DNA of 40,871 bases from Clostridiales bacterium (GCA_016930475.1 JAFGGR010000160.1:1-40871), one strand, 5' to 3'; numbered from the stretch's first letter, positions 1-8,786 are shown. Notes: a model not told the origin generated them from the letters alone. Numbers and translations: made by a program.

Positions 1-477
1 CTCGCCACTGCAAATTCGCTCAAGCAAGGAGCTGAGCAGGGCGTTTTTGACGATCTGCTCATCGGATACCTCTTTCAGAAACGAAACACTGTGGCGCTTG
101 TGCTCCTCGATCTGTTCGGCGGCCTTGTGAAGTGCGGCGAACAGATCCTTACCCGCGACCGGTTTCAAGAGATATTGGTCGACCCCGATCGAGATCGCTT
201 CCCTCGCCAGTTCAAATTCATCGTATCCGCTGATGATGATGATCCGGAGCCATGGAATGATCGCCTTGGCGTGACGCGCGAGTTCCAAGCCGTCCATAAA
301 GGGCATTTTGATGTCCGTGATCAGGATATCCGGCTTCACGTCCTGAATGATGGCAAGCGCCAGCTCTCCGTCTCCGGCTTCTCCACAGCATGTAAAGGGC
401 TCCTCGCCTTTTTCAATGGTGTTTCGAAGATTCTGACGGATGATCGGTTCATCCTCCACCAGGAAAACACTATACAT
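1..477 (-). CDS. YesN/AraC-type response regulator, receiver domain (3' part cut by window edge)
   Basis: I translated this from the complement; 159 codons are visible and the gene runs off the left edge. The N-terminus is a complete CheY-like receiver: acidic pocket Glu8-Asp9, phosphoacceptor Asp55 in ITDIKMPFMDG, Ser83 in IISGYDEF, and Lys105 in LLKPV. The motif set DIKMP...GYDEFELAREA is typical of YesN-type regulators, which carry a C-terminal AraC helix-turn-helix; that part would lie outside the window, so the DNA-binding domain is inferred. The ATG at 477 overlaps the end of the histidine kinase gene by 8 bases, so the two are translationally coupled. It is the expected phosphorylation partner of that kinase and the likely regulator of the divergent sugar importer. 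Confidence 0.9.
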   Translation of the reverse strand, partial: MYSVFLVEDEPIIRQNLRNTIEKGEEPFTCCGEAGDGELALAIIQDVKPDILITDIKMPFMDGLELARHAKAIIPWLRIIIISGYDEFELAREAISIGVDQYLLKPVAGKDLFAALHKAAEQIEEHKRHSVSFLKEVSDEQIVKNALLSSLLERICSGE

Positions 478-1990
478 CCCGCACCGCCTCTTCCGTGCTT
501 AAATTGCCCTGTACCGGACTTTCGGAGTTAATGAGCGGAAGTCGCAAGGTCACCTTGCTTCCCTTCCTGTACTCGCTTTCCACCGTTAAACCGTCGTCCG
601 TTTCATAGTAAAGTTGGATGCGTTTATACACGTTATACATACCAAAGCCGGTCTCCGGATTGTTTACGTCGTAGTGGGACAGGTTTTCTCGAAGAAGCAG
701 GAGTTCATCCCCGTTCATCCCAACGCCGTCGTCCTCGACCGTGAAAATCAATAAATCCGCCGTCTTTCTTCCCGTGAGCGTGACGCATCCGCCCTGCCGG
801 TTTTTCTTGATACCGTGATAAATCGCGTTTTCCACCAGCGGTTGCAGGAGGATCTTCAGCATCGATTCCCGGAGCATATCTTCCCCGATATCGATCTTGT
901 AATCGAGGATCGCACCGTATCGGATCTTCTGAATAGCCAGATAACTCTCGACATGGGATTTCTCCTCGGCGACCGTGACCCAGTCCCTTCCTTTGTTCAG
1001 GGAAAGCCGGAAGAAATTCGAAAGGGCCAGAGTGGTCCGTGCGACTTCTTCGTTTTGGCCGTCCTCGGCCAGTGAAAGAATGGTGTCCAAGGTGTTATAC
1101 ATGAAATGCGGCGCAATTTGCGCCTGAAGAGCCCGCATCTCCGCCTTCTGGATGTGTTGCTGCTTTTGGGTGTTCTGCTCAATCAACTCGCCCAGTTTCT
1201 CCGCCATCGTATTGAGGCTGTCCGTCAGTTCGTCGAGTTCGCTGATCTCGGGCTTTTTCACCCGAAAGGACAGGTCGCCGCGAGCGATCTGGGAGGCCAT
1301 CGTCTTGAGCCGAATGACCGGCTTATTGATGCTGTTGTTGAGTTGCCAGTAATTCCGGATAAGAAACAAGACGATGGCGACGAGGATCATGATTTGAAAG
1401 AAGGTCATGATGTCGAGTGAGCGTTGGATTTTGGTGTTCTGCAAATGGGCTATTTCCATCTCGGAGGCCACGAATTGTTGGATAATGTCGTAGAGCAAAT
1501 CGCTGACCGACCGGATCTCGCCCAGCATCTCTTCATTCTCGAGGACCGGCCGATTGTTTTCGATATTTTCGCCGATCTTATCCACGTAACTTTCCAAAGT
1601 TTCCAGAGTATTTCGCGCGACCTCGATCAAATAACTGTTTTCGCCGCTGTTGGCATTCTTCTCGAGCTCATCGAGACGATCTCTGATCCGGTTAATCAAC
1701 TCGTACTGTGTGTTGTCCGTAAACTTGGTCTTGCCGGACACTACGTACCATATTGTGGGATCGATCTCCTCCTGTACGACGCTGGACAGGCTGTTCGCGT
1801 TATAAACATTTTCGATGATCCCCTCATACTGATTGAGGGTGATATTGTAGTAGAGCGTGCTGATCAAAAAAGGCACAAGGGTCGCCAAAATGATGACCCA
1901 GTTCGTGACCTGTAGCGTCTTTCTTATGCTTCTGTTGCGCACTCGAGTTATGCCTTTCCGTTTCGCGAAAACCCTATGGGGAGGAATCAA
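470..1990 (-). CDS. YesM/LytS-type sensor histidine kinase with HAMP domain
   Basis: A 506-residue membrane sensor kinase. Order: short cytoplasmic N-terminus, membrane helix at about 29-49, an extracellular helical region of about 140 residues, second helix at about 195-212, HAMP linker to about 265, a coiled coil, then the His_kinase domain with the phosphorylated His295 in QIAPHFMYNTLD. The ATPase domain follows, with the N-box LVENAIYHG, DDGVGM and GFGMYNV. The HFMYNTL motif places it in the YesM family, whose partners are YesN-type regulators such as the downstream gene. The start is TTG at 1990, overlapping the stop of the upstream binding protein (TTGA). A GTG 48 bases downstream is an alternative start. 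The extracellular part is not a recognised sugar-binding fold, which suggests ligand sensing through the neighbouring lipoprotein. Confidence 0.93.
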   Translation of the reverse strand: MIPPHRVFAKRKGITRVRNRSIRKTLQVTNWVIILATLVPFLISTLYYNITLNQYEGIIENVYNANSLSSVVQEEIDPTIWYVVSGKTKFTDNTQYELINRIRDRLDELEKNANSGENSYLIEVARNTLETLESYVDKIGENIENNRPVLENEEMLGEIRSVSDLLYDIIQQFVASEMEIAHLQNTKIQRSLDIMTFFQIMILVAIVLFLIRNYWQLNNSINKPVIRLKTMASQIARGDLSFRVKKPEISELDELTDSLNTMAEKLGELIEQNTQKQQHIQKAEMRALQAQIAPHFMYNTLDTILSLAEDGQNEEVARTTLALSNFFRLSLNKGRDWVTVAEEKSHVESYLAIQKIRYGAILDYKIDIGEDMLRESMLKILLQPLVENAIYHGIKKNRQGGCVTLTGRKTADLLIFTVEDDGVGMNGDELLLLRENLSHYDVNNPETGFGMYNVYKRIQLYYETDDGLTVESEYRKGSKVTLRLPLINSESPVQGNLSTEEAVRDV

Positions 1991-2964
1991 TATCCTCTGT
2001 CCGCGATCTTATTAAAATTGCTGTTTTCATCGAAGACCAATTCCTTGATGTAGATTTGTTTCTCCACTTCTTCGCCGGCTACGATCTTCTTCGCAAGCTC
2101 CATCAATTGAGGTCCGCTGTTCGGATTGCATTCGATGACACAATTGACGGTCCCGGCCCGCAAATAATCGATGATCCGCTGGGTCGCGTCCACGGAGATG
2201 ATCACGATATCCTTTCCGGGTTCGATCCCGGCCTCCCGCATCACCTCGATCGCACCGAAGGTCATATCGTCGTTATGGGAATAAAGCACGTCGATCTCCT
2301 CCGGGTCGTATAATTCAAGTACTTGCTGCATGATCTCCCTGCCCTTGCTCAGCATGAAATCCCCGCATGCACTGAATATCACCTCAAACTTGGAGTCGGA
2401 GGAGATGACACTTCGGAATCCTTCATACCGGCCGATGGCAGGCGTTGAATCGATGGTGCCCGCCAGTTCGACGATCTTGATCGGCTGCTCCGTGTATCGA
2501 TATTTATCGAGAAGAAACTGCCCCGCATGCCGGCCTTCCAAATCAAAGTCGGAGCACAAAGCACAAGTATAGAGGCTGTCGTCCTCCGTGTCGATCATCC
2601 GGTCGACAATGATGACCGGGATACCTGCGGCTTTTGCCTCACCCAGTACGGTATCCCATCCGGTCTCCACCAGCGGAGAAAAGGCAATGACATCGACTTT
2701 ATAGGCAATGAATGACCGGATCGCCTTGATTTGATTTTCCGGATCCTGCATCGCGTCGTCAAACATGATTTTGATGCCCGCTTCTTCTGCGGCACTGATG
2801 ATGGAGCGACTGTTCTGACTGCGCCATGTGCTCTCGTCTCCCAATTGGGAAAATCCGAGCACAATCGGTTTATCCGCGGACGGAGTGGTCTTTCCGAGAC
2901 CGCAGCTGCAGGAAAAAATACATATCGCACAGATCAGCGAAAAAAGTCGTTTCCGTTTGTTCAC
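1987..2964 (-). CDS. YtfQ-like sugar-binding lipoprotein, probable sensor subunit of the kinase
   Basis: A 325-residue periplasmic-binding-protein-like lipoprotein (Peripla_BP_4 / YtfQ type). It has a basic N-terminus, a hydrophobic stretch and lipobox-like cysteines at 19 and 21. The mature part shows YtfQ landmarks: GFSQLGDESTWR near 37-48, NQIKAIRSF, ETGWDTVL, IVDRMID, and SHNDDM in the second lobe. The start is GTG at 2964, with a GAGGG ribosome site about ten bases upstream. The gene is first in the unit SBP-kinase-regulator and overlaps the kinase start by four bases. It is clearly paralogous to the importer's binding protein at 3246-4295 but has no ABC genes on its own strand. I infer it presents the ligand to the kinase, as XylFII does for LytS in the clostridial xylose system. 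The ligand is unknown. Confidence 0.88.
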   Translation of the reverse strand: MNKRKRLFSLICAICIFSCSCGLGKTTPSADKPIVLGFSQLGDESTWRSQNSRSIISAAEEAGIKIMFDDAMQDPENQIKAIRSFIAYKVDVIAFSPLVETGWDTVLGEAKAAGIPVIIVDRMIDTEDDSLYTCALCSDFDLEGRHAGQFLLDKYRYTEQPIKIVELAGTIDSTPAIGRYEGFRSVISSDSKFEVIFSACGDFMLSKGREIMQQVLELYDPEEIDVLYSHNDDMTFGAIEVMREAGIEPGKDIVIISVDATQRIIDYLRAGTVNCVIECNPNSGPQLMELAKKIVAGEEVEKQIYIKELVFDENSNFNKIADRGY

Positions 2965-3005
2965 CTCGTACGCTCCCTCATTGCTCTGATATTTAACATT
3001 AATAC

Positions 3006-3011
3006 ATTATA
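3006..3011 (-). promoter_or_regulatory. -10 element of the sensor operon promoter, no good -35
   Basis: The complement reads a perfect TATAAT, 42 bases upstream of the GTG of the binding-protein gene. No TTGACA-like hexamer lies 16-18 bases further upstream. The element lies in the 281-bp divergent intergenic region 2965-3245, which otherwise contains no gene. The absence of a -35 is compatible with activation by a bound regulator, for example the YesN-type protein of the same operon, but I see no defined operator. Confidence 0.5.
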
Positions 3012-3245
3012 GCCCTTTCACTCTACTATAGGCAGTCCACAACAGTAAACAACAACAAGCGCAAATCGGAAATAATTCAGGTTTTGCCGTAAAAAAATAT
3101 AGAAATGTTTCCGCGGGTCCGAATACTTCATAAAAGATCGTGACAAATGCGAAAAGATATACATGGAATGCCCTTCTCCCGAAGCCTAATCTAGTACACA
3201 GAGAACATTCAATCTCGAATTTCAACCTATTAGGAGGAAAAAAAC

Positions 3246-4295
3246 ATGAGAAAACTACTGAAAGGCATCAGCATCCTGTGTGTGTTCGTGTTGCTTATCA
3301 TGGCGACCGCCTGCACCGAGAAGCCTGCCGAAACCAATGCCCCCGCGGCGACAACCAAAGAAGCTGCCGCCGAGACCACCGCAGAGCCTGTCGACACCGG
3401 CGACGATTTGATCGTTGTTGGATTTGCGCAGTGCAAAGCGGACGAGTCTGACTGGCGTATGGCAAACACCGCGTCCATGCAGGAGACCCTGAGCGAGGCC
3501 AACGGTTACAAGCTGATCCTCGCCGACTCCAACAACGACGCCGCTAAGCAGGTCGCCGACGTCCAGGGCTTCATTGACCAGGAAGTCGACTACATCGTCA
3601 TCGCAGCCGTCAACATGGATGGCTGGGACACCGTTCTTTCCAGCGCAAAGGAAGCCGGGATTCCGGTCATTTTGATGGATCGTACTATCAATGCCAGCGC
3701 AGACCTCTACACCTGCTGGGTCGGTTCCGACTTCAAGGCAGAGGGCGTGAAAGCTACGGATTGGATCTCCACCCGTTTCACAGCCGATGATGAAGTCAAC
3801 ATTGTCAATCTTCAGGGCCAGCTCGGCGCGTCCGCTCAAATCGGGCGCAGTGAAGCGTTGGAGGACGCGATTGCGGCAAACAGCAACTGGACGCTCCTAG
3901 CTCAACAAACCGGCGAGTGGAGCACCGATACCGCAAAAGAAATCATGGCTTCATGGATCCAGCAGCACGGCGACAAAATCAATGTGGTCTATGCGGAAAA
4001 TGACAACATGGCAGACGGCGCAATTCAGGCTCTCGAAGAGGCCGGAATGAAAGTCGGCGGAGATGACGGCGTAGCAATCATTTCCTTCGATGCGAACAGA
4101 GCTTACCTCCAGATGACTCTGGAAGGCAAGATCAACTGTAACGTTGAGTGCAACCCCCTGCACGGACCGAAGGTTGCCGAGATCATTCAGACCATCGAAA
4201 GCGGCGGATCGCCTGCTAAGGTCGAAGTAGTCGAGGAAGCTGCCTTCTACTATGACACCATTACCCAAGCCATTGTCGACGCTCGTGCGTACTAA
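3246..4295 (+). CDS. ytfQ: Sugar ABC transporter substrate-binding lipoprotein, YtfQ (galactofuranose-binding) type
   Basis: A 349-residue exported lipoprotein with a lipobox ending at Cys23 (ATAC), then an Ala/Thr/Glu-rich linker to about residue 50, then two binding lobes. Shared YtfQ features are VVGFAQ, DESDWRMANT, a GWDTVL motif, ILMDRTIN, NLQGQLGASAQIGR, YAENDNM and a C-terminal segment AAFYYDTI. The family binds furanose sugars: galactofuranose in E. coli, while relatives take up arabinose or fructose. The exact substrate therefore cannot be read from sequence. The ATG follows a strong AGGAGG ribosome site seven bases upstream. It is the first gene of the importer operon ytfQ-R-T-yjfF and is divergent from the sensor operon. 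A stable hairpin separates it from the ATPase gene. Confidence 0.9.
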   Translation: MRKLLKGISILCVFVLLIMATACTEKPAETNAPAATTKEAAAETTAEPVDTGDDLIVVGFAQCKADESDWRMANTASMQETLSEANGYKLILADSNNDAAKQVADVQGFIDQEVDYIVIAAVNMDGWDTVLSSAKEAGIPVILMDRTINASADLYTCWVGSDFKAEGVKATDWISTRFTADDEVNIVNLQGQLGASAQIGRSEALEDAIAANSNWTLLAQQTGEWSTDTAKEIMASWIQQHGDKINVVYAENDNMADGAIQALEEAGMKVGGDDGVAIISFDANRAYLQMTLEGKINCNVECNPLHGPKVAEIIQTIESGGSPAKVEVVEEAAFYYDTITQAIVDARAY

Positions 4296-4347
4296 TTCCG
4301 CGAGAGTCAGTAAAAAAACCTTTTCCTGTGTGAGATGATATTTGATG

Positions 4348-4385
4348 TTTGGTTCGGGGAGGTCATCGGATCTCCCCGAGCCAAA
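4348..4385 (+). promoter_or_regulatory. Intercistronic stem-loop between binding-protein and ATPase genes
   Basis: A 14-bp stem (one G-T pair) with a ten-base loop: TTTGGTTCGGGGAG pairs with CTCCCCGAGCCAAA. It is followed by ATCAATTC, not a T-run, so it is not a classical full terminator. Stable hairpins at this place in sugar ABC operons commonly protect the upstream message or let only part of transcription pass, giving more binding protein than ATPase/permease. That role is inferred. Confidence 0.6.
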
Positions 4386-4408
4386 ATCAATTCGGGTGAG
4401 TGGAAAAA

Positions 4409-5956
4409 ATGAGTAAAACAAAGAATTTACAGAATCCCCCCTCTGTGATAATGACCGGGATCGGAAAATCATTTCCGGGCGTACGCGCCCTGAATCAAGT
4501 TGATTTCAAATTGCGCCGCGGAGAGATCCATGCGTTGATGGGCGAAAACGGTGCCGGAAAATCAACTTTGGTCAAGGTACTGACCGGTGTCTATCCGATG
4601 GATGAAGGAAAAGTGCGACTGGACGGAGTTCCGGTCGTGATCCGATCCCCGCAGGACGCGCAAAAGCACGGGATCAGCACCGTTTATCAAGAGGTCAACC
4701 TTTGCCCCAATCTGTCGGTCGCGGAGAATCTTTTTCTGGGTCGGGAGCCTCGTTCAATGGGTTTGATCGACTGGAGGAAAATGAATCTCAAAGCCTCCGA
4801 ATTACTGCAAAAATTAAACATTTCAGCGAATCCGACGGCGCAGCTCGACAGCTATTCGATCGCAATCCAACAGATGATCGCGATTGCCCGCGCCATCAAT
4901 ACGGAGTGCGCATTTTTAATTTTGGATGAACCCACCTCCTCCCTGGATGCCGACGAAGTGAATAAGATTTTCACGCTCATGCGACAGCTTCGGGACAACG
5001 GTGTCGGAATAATCTTTATCACTCATTTTCTCGAACAGGTGTACGAGATCTGCGACCGAATCACCGTTTTAAGAAACGGAGAATTGGTCGGGGAATATGA
5101 AGTGGATAAATTATCACGCTTCGAGCTTGTGACTAAGATGATGGGCAAGGAAATCGAAAACCTCTCGGAGCTTAGTGTCGACCGGGACGAATCCCGTTTT
5201 CAAGGTGAGGAGCCGATCATTGAGGCGCGTGCACTATCCAGCGGAAGCAAGAAGGTCGCGCCTTTCGACCTGAAAATGTACCGGGGCGAGGTAGTCGGTT
5301 TCAGCGGACTATTGGGGTCCGGCCGAAGCGAACTCGTGAGGACCGTTTACGGTGCGGATAAACCGGTCCAGGGACAATTTTTCATAAGGGGAAAAAACGT
5401 CCGGATCAGGAAGCCGCTGGATGCCATGAAGCAAGGGATGGCGTATCTACCGGAAGACAGAAAGGTCGACGGGATATTTCCGGAGCTTTCTGTCCGGGAA
5501 AATATTATTATCGCGCTTCAAGCCAAAACAGGCATGTTTAAGCGTATTCGCCGAAAAGAGATGGAAAAATACGCCGATCAGTACATTGACCTGCTCAACA
5601 TCAAAACCGCAAACATCGAAACTCCGATCAAGAGTCTTTCCGGCGGCAATCAACAAAAGGTCATCCTGGCTCGTTGGCTCCTTACCAACCCCGAGTTTAT
5701 GATCTTGGACGAGCCGACCCGCGGAATCGATGTCGGTACCAAAACAGAGATCCAGAGACTTATTCTGAAGCTTGCCTCGGAGAATAAAAGTATCGCTTTC
5801 ATTTCTTCGGAAATGGATGAGATGATCCGAACGTGCTCCCGAATGGTCGTCATGCGGGATCGGCACAAGGTCGGCGAGCTGACGCAAGGCAATCTGGATC
5901 AGAGTACGATCATCCGAACGATAGCGGGAGGTGACAATGAAGATGGGGCTGTTTAA
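4409..5956 (+). CDS. ytfR: Sugar ABC transporter ATP-binding protein, YtfR type (two ABC domains)
   Basis: A protein of about 515 residues with two fused ABC ATPase domains, the architecture of ribose/galactofuranose-class importers. First domain: Walker A GENGAGKST, signature-like region YSIAIQQMIAIARAI, Walker B FLILDEPTSSLD. Second domain: the degenerate P-loop GLLGSGRSEL usual for this class, signature LSGGNQQKVILARW and Walker B FMILDEPTRGID. It powers import through the two permeases encoded next. I chose the ATG at 4409, preceded by GGTGAG; an in-frame GTG lies at 4400. The 3' end overlaps the ytfT start by 20 bases, so these genes are coupled. Confidence 0.93.
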   Translation: MSKTKNLQNPPSVIMTGIGKSFPGVRALNQVDFKLRRGEIHALMGENGAGKSTLVKVLTGVYPMDEGKVRLDGVPVVIRSPQDAQKHGISTVYQEVNLCPNLSVAENLFLGREPRSMGLIDWRKMNLKASELLQKLNISANPTAQLDSYSIAIQQMIAIARAINTECAFLILDEPTSSLDADEVNKIFTLMRQLRDNGVGIIFITHFLEQVYEICDRITVLRNGELVGEYEVDKLSRFELVTKMMGKEIENLSELSVDRDESRFQGEEPIIEARALSSGSKKVAPFDLKMYRGEVVGFSGLLGSGRSELVRTVYGADKPVQGQFFIRGKNVRIRKPLDAMKQGMAYLPEDRKVDGIFPELSVRENIIIALQAKTGMFKRIRRKEMEKYADQYIDLLNIKTANIETPIKSLSGGNQQKVILARWLLTNPEFMILDEPTRGIDVGTKTEIQRLILKLASENKSIAFISSEMDEMIRTCSRMVVMRDRHKVGELTQGNLDQSTIIRTIAGGDNEDGAV

Positions 5957-7052
5957 TGATCGAAAGGGGCCGGCTATGCTCTCGCCGTCGGCCGGGAAAA
6001 AATTACTGAACAATCGACTGATCTTTTCCCTGCTTGTGTTAATGGTCGTGGTCGTTCAAAACATCATCACGACGCCGAATTTTTTCGAGATCACGATGAC
6101 CAACGGCTTGTTATCCGGTTATATTCCCAATATCCTGGATGAAGCCAGCGAACTGATCATCGTTACGATGGGTATGACGCTGGTCATCGCGGCATCCGGC
6201 GGCGTCGATTTGAGTGTCGGTCCGATCATGGCCATCGCCGCCAGTTTTTGCGGCCTTCTTCTCAACGGATCGGAATACCGGACCGACGTTTATCACAGTC
6301 CGTACTTTTTAGCGATCCTTTTCGGTCTCGTCGGTGCGGCATTATGCGGCGCTTTCAATGGATTTCTGGTCTCTAGACTGAAAATCCAGCCGATGATCGC
6401 CACACTGATCCTGTTCACTGCGGGACGCTCCATCGCAAAACAAATCACGCACGGACAGACAATTTATATTATGAATCCGACATACAAATGGTTGGGGGTC
6501 CAGATCCCCGGTATACCGATCCGAACCACCATTCTGGTGAGTATCGCGATCGTCATTTTAGTCGTTCTGCTCGTCAAACTGACCAGTCTGGGCCTTTATA
6601 TCCAGAGCGTCGGGATCAACGGTTCAGCCGCCCGACTCGTCGGACTCAATTCCCGGGTGATCAAGTTTATGGCTTTTGTGATCTGTGGGATCCTGGCGGG
6701 AGTGGCCGGGTTGGTCAGCTCCAGCAGTGTCGGAAGCGTGAATTCCGGGGAATTGGGATTGTCCATCGAAATGGACGCCATATTGGCGGTCGCTTTGGGC
6801 GGTAACAATCTGGGCGGAGGCAAATTCAGCATAGCGGGCTCGGTGATCGGCGCATACACGATTCAGGCGATCACTACCACTCTTTATGCCATGAACGTTC
6901 GCGCCGATCAGTTAAATGTCTTTAAAGCGATCATCATCATCGTGATCATTGTCGCAAGCAGTGAGGTGTTTAAAGAAAAGGTCAACCGACTATTCCGTCA
7001 TATAACGAAAAAGAACGTACCCGTCGGAGGTCTGAGCGATGAGAGACAGTAA
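5937..7052 (+). CDS. ytfT: Sugar ABC transporter permease, YtfT type
   Basis: A 371-residue membrane permease of the BPD_transp_2 (RbsC-like) family with about eight to ten hydrophobic helices. Diagnostic stretches are TLVIAASGGVDLSVG and a C-terminal AVALGGNNLGGG, the conserved loop contacting the ATPase in this family. The ATG at 5937 has GGGAGG five bases upstream. A GTG at 5931 lies inside that ribosome site and is less likely. The gene overlaps the ATPase gene by 20 bases and the next permease by 14. It forms the membrane channel as a heterodimer with the YjfF-like protein. Confidence 0.92.
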   Translation: MKMGLFNDRKGPAMLSPSAGKKLLNNRLIFSLLVLMVVVVQNIITTPNFFEITMTNGLLSGYIPNILDEASELIIVTMGMTLVIAASGGVDLSVGPIMAIAASFCGLLLNGSEYRTDVYHSPYFLAILFGLVGAALCGAFNGFLVSRLKIQPMIATLILFTAGRSIAKQITHGQTIYIMNPTYKWLGVQIPGIPIRTTILVSIAIVILVVLLVKLTSLGLYIQSVGINGSAARLVGLNSRVIKFMAFVICGILAGVAGLVSSSSVGSVNSGELGLSIEMDAILAVALGGNNLGGGKFSIAGSVIGAYTIQAITTTLYAMNVRADQLNVFKAIIIIVIIVASSEVFKEKVNRLFRHITKKNVPVGGLSDERQ

Positions 7053-8151
7053 AAAGACAACAATTTCCGCTTCCTCACCTTTGGGAAAACGCAGCGGCCT
7101 GAGTAACACAGGTATCCTGTTACTGATCACGGTTTCTCTTTTTGTTATTTTGTATGTTTCTTCCACCATTTTGTTTAAGGACAGCAACTTCGCAAAATAC
7201 TCGGTCTTTTTCAACCTGATCAACAACAAGGCATATTTGCTGATGCTTGCTCTGGGATTAACGGTGGTCTTGATCACCGGCAGTATAGACATTTCCGTCG
7301 GCAGTGTAACCGGACTGGTCAGCATGGTGATCGCTACGATGCTTTCTTCCCAATCCAATATCAGTGCAATCTGGGCTATTCCGATATCGTTACTCATCGG
7401 AGTTGCGTTTGGCATCGTACAAGGTTATCTGGTTTCTTATATGGAGATCCAACCGTTCATCGTCACCTTGTCGGGGCTTTTCTTCGCACGAGGAATGATC
7501 AGTGTGATCAACCCCAAATCCGTACCGATATCCGATAAACTATTCATGAGTTGGTCGAGCGCGAAGGTGTACATTCCGTTTTTATATAATGAGCGAAAAA
7601 ACGGAACGATGGACGTAGCCTATCTGACTCCGGCCGCCATCACGGCAATCGCGGTCCTGATCATTATGATCATCGTGATGAAAAAAACTAAGTTCGGTCG
7701 CTCGTTGTATTCGGTCGGAGGAAATCCCCAGAGCGCCCTGTTAATGGGCGTCAACGTTAAAAGAATAAAGTTCATGGCCCATGTGCTTTGCGGCCTTTTA
7801 GCCGGTATCGGCGGCCTTCTATACACGCTTTTCGCGCCGTCGGGTAATCCTCAAAACGGTTACGGCTATGAAATCGACGCAATTTCCTCAAGCGTGATTG
7901 GCGGCGTAATGCTGAGCGGAGGCGTGGGGCTTCCGATCGGAACGCTTTTCGGGGTATTGATCAATTCGCTCATTGAGCGTGTGGTGCCGCTTCTGGGTAT
8001 CGTGGACGCATCCTGGCCCAGGATCATCTCCTCGGCCTTTCTGTTTGTATTCATCGTGCTTCAGAGCCTGTTCGCGAGTGCCGGCCACAAGGGTAGTTTC
8101 AAGCCGGTATTACCGCAATGGATGCGATTCAATCTCAAAAAGAAAAACTAG
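7039..8151 (+). CDS. yjfF: Sugar ABC transporter permease, YjfF type
   Basis: A 370-residue polytopic permease of the same BPD_transp_2 family and paralogous to the preceding gene. TVVLITGSIDISVGSV and SVIGGVMLSGGVG are the characteristic conserved loops. The ATG at 7039 follows CGGAGG eight bases upstream and overlaps the ytfT stop by 14 bases. Two different permease genes with one double-ABC ATPase match the YtfQRT-YjfF arrangement, whereas ribose-type systems have one permease gene. That supports a furanose-type importer. No clear T-tailed terminator follows within 80 bases. Confidence 0.92.
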   Translation: MRDSKKTTISASSPLGKRSGLSNTGILLLITVSLFVILYVSSTILFKDSNFAKYSVFFNLINNKAYLLMLALGLTVVLITGSIDISVGSVTGLVSMVIATMLSSQSNISAIWAIPISLLIGVAFGIVQGYLVSYMEIQPFIVTLSGLFFARGMISVINPKSVPISDKLFMSWSSAKVYIPFLYNERKNGTMDVAYLTPAAITAIAVLIIMIIVMKKTKFGRSLYSVGGNPQSALLMGVNVKRIKFMAHVLCGLLAGIGGLLYTLFAPSGNPQNGYGYEIDAISSSVIGGVMLSGGVGLPIGTLFGVLINSLIERVVPLLGIVDASWPRIISSAFLFVFIVLQSLFASAGHKGSFKPVLPQWMRFNLKKKN

Positions 8152-8230
8152 AATACGCTTGCATCCGGAAAACCTTGGCGTGTGATAAAATGTTGAGGAA
8201 AATCATTTCCCCATTCAGGAGGAGCACGCC

Positions 8231-8574
8231 ATGGCAAAGTTTGAGAAATCATTGACCGGAAATTTCGACGAATTTGTGAGGTATATGCACGAAGCAATCA
8301 CCGGCGGCAGTGTTTCCGCGACCTTTGAGGACGGAAGCGATTTTGTTGTTGACACCATCCGGGTCTCCGTCCGCGCAACGAGCGATACAGCATGATCGGC
8401 GGGAACCGGGTCAGTATGAACCTCACGATCGTTGGCGACGAAGATCGCCTGCTCATCACCGCAATCACTTCCGGCGGGAGCCAGGCGATGTTTTTTAAGA
8501 TCAATACTTTCGGGGAGGGATCTTTTCTGGATCAATGCATCGGCGCGGTCGAAAGTTATATGTCAAGAAAATAG
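8231..8574 (+). pseudogene. Frameshifted DUF6054-like gene
   Basis: A good ribosome site (AGGAGG) precedes the ATG at 8231. Frame one gives 54 residues (MAKFEKSLTGNFDEF...SVRATSDTA) and stops at 8393-8395. The remainder continues without a stop in the -1 frame to 8574, reading RNERYSMIGGNRVSMN, then SGGSQAMFFKINTFGEGSF. From memory, the two halves together match the small clostridial DUF6054 family in order and length (about 115 residues). A single missing base near 8372-8379 would restore one protein. There is no slippery heptamer, so a mutation or assembly error is more likely than programmed frameshifting. Function of the family is unknown. A weak extended -10 (TGTGATAAA) lies at 8181-8189. 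Confidence 0.7.
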
Positions 8575-8588
8575 GGCATGTGAAGAAC

Positions 8589-8630
8589 GCATCTTCCGGA
8601 CGCGAATGATCGAGATCGCGAATAAGATGC
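8589..8630 (+). terminator. Possible terminator hairpin after the DUF6054-like gene
   Basis: GCATCTT at 8589-8595 pairs with AAGATGC at 8624-8630. An inner CGCGA/TCGCG stem is possible at 8601-8620. The sequence CGGGGTTTTCGTTTTGG follows. The loop is large and the T-run interrupted, so this is only a plausible terminator. The rest of 8575-8786 shows nothing I can support. Confidence 0.3.
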
Positions 8631-8786
8631 CGGGGTTTTCGTTTTGGGGACTTCTTATTACTAAGAGTAAGATCTTCATTCGATTATTGCATTCGTACTC
8701 GGGTTTTCGACGCTCTTTATCTTATTTCTGTTCATATGTTCATACGGCCGGGTGTCCGGCTTGTCGAAACAGGTGTGTAGCGAAAT

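Noticed and set aside
91..531. Plus-strand open frame of 146 codons opposite the regulator and kinase
   Set aside because: It is antisense to a clear receiver domain with all catalytic residues; the protein has no recognisable motif.
2965..3245. Operator for the YesN-type regulator in the divergent region
   Set aside because: Short A/T-rich repeats (CTATAG, TATAGC) occur but none is long or symmetrical enough to support a binding site.
3255..3839. Minus-strand open frame of 194 codons opposite ytfQ
   Set aside because: Shadow of the binding-protein gene; no ribosome site, and composition reflects the opposite strand's codons.
8365..8395. Programmed -1 frameshifting in the DUF6054-like gene
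   Set aside because: No X-XXY-YYZ slippery heptamer and no stable downstream hairpin; a one-base deletion is simpler.
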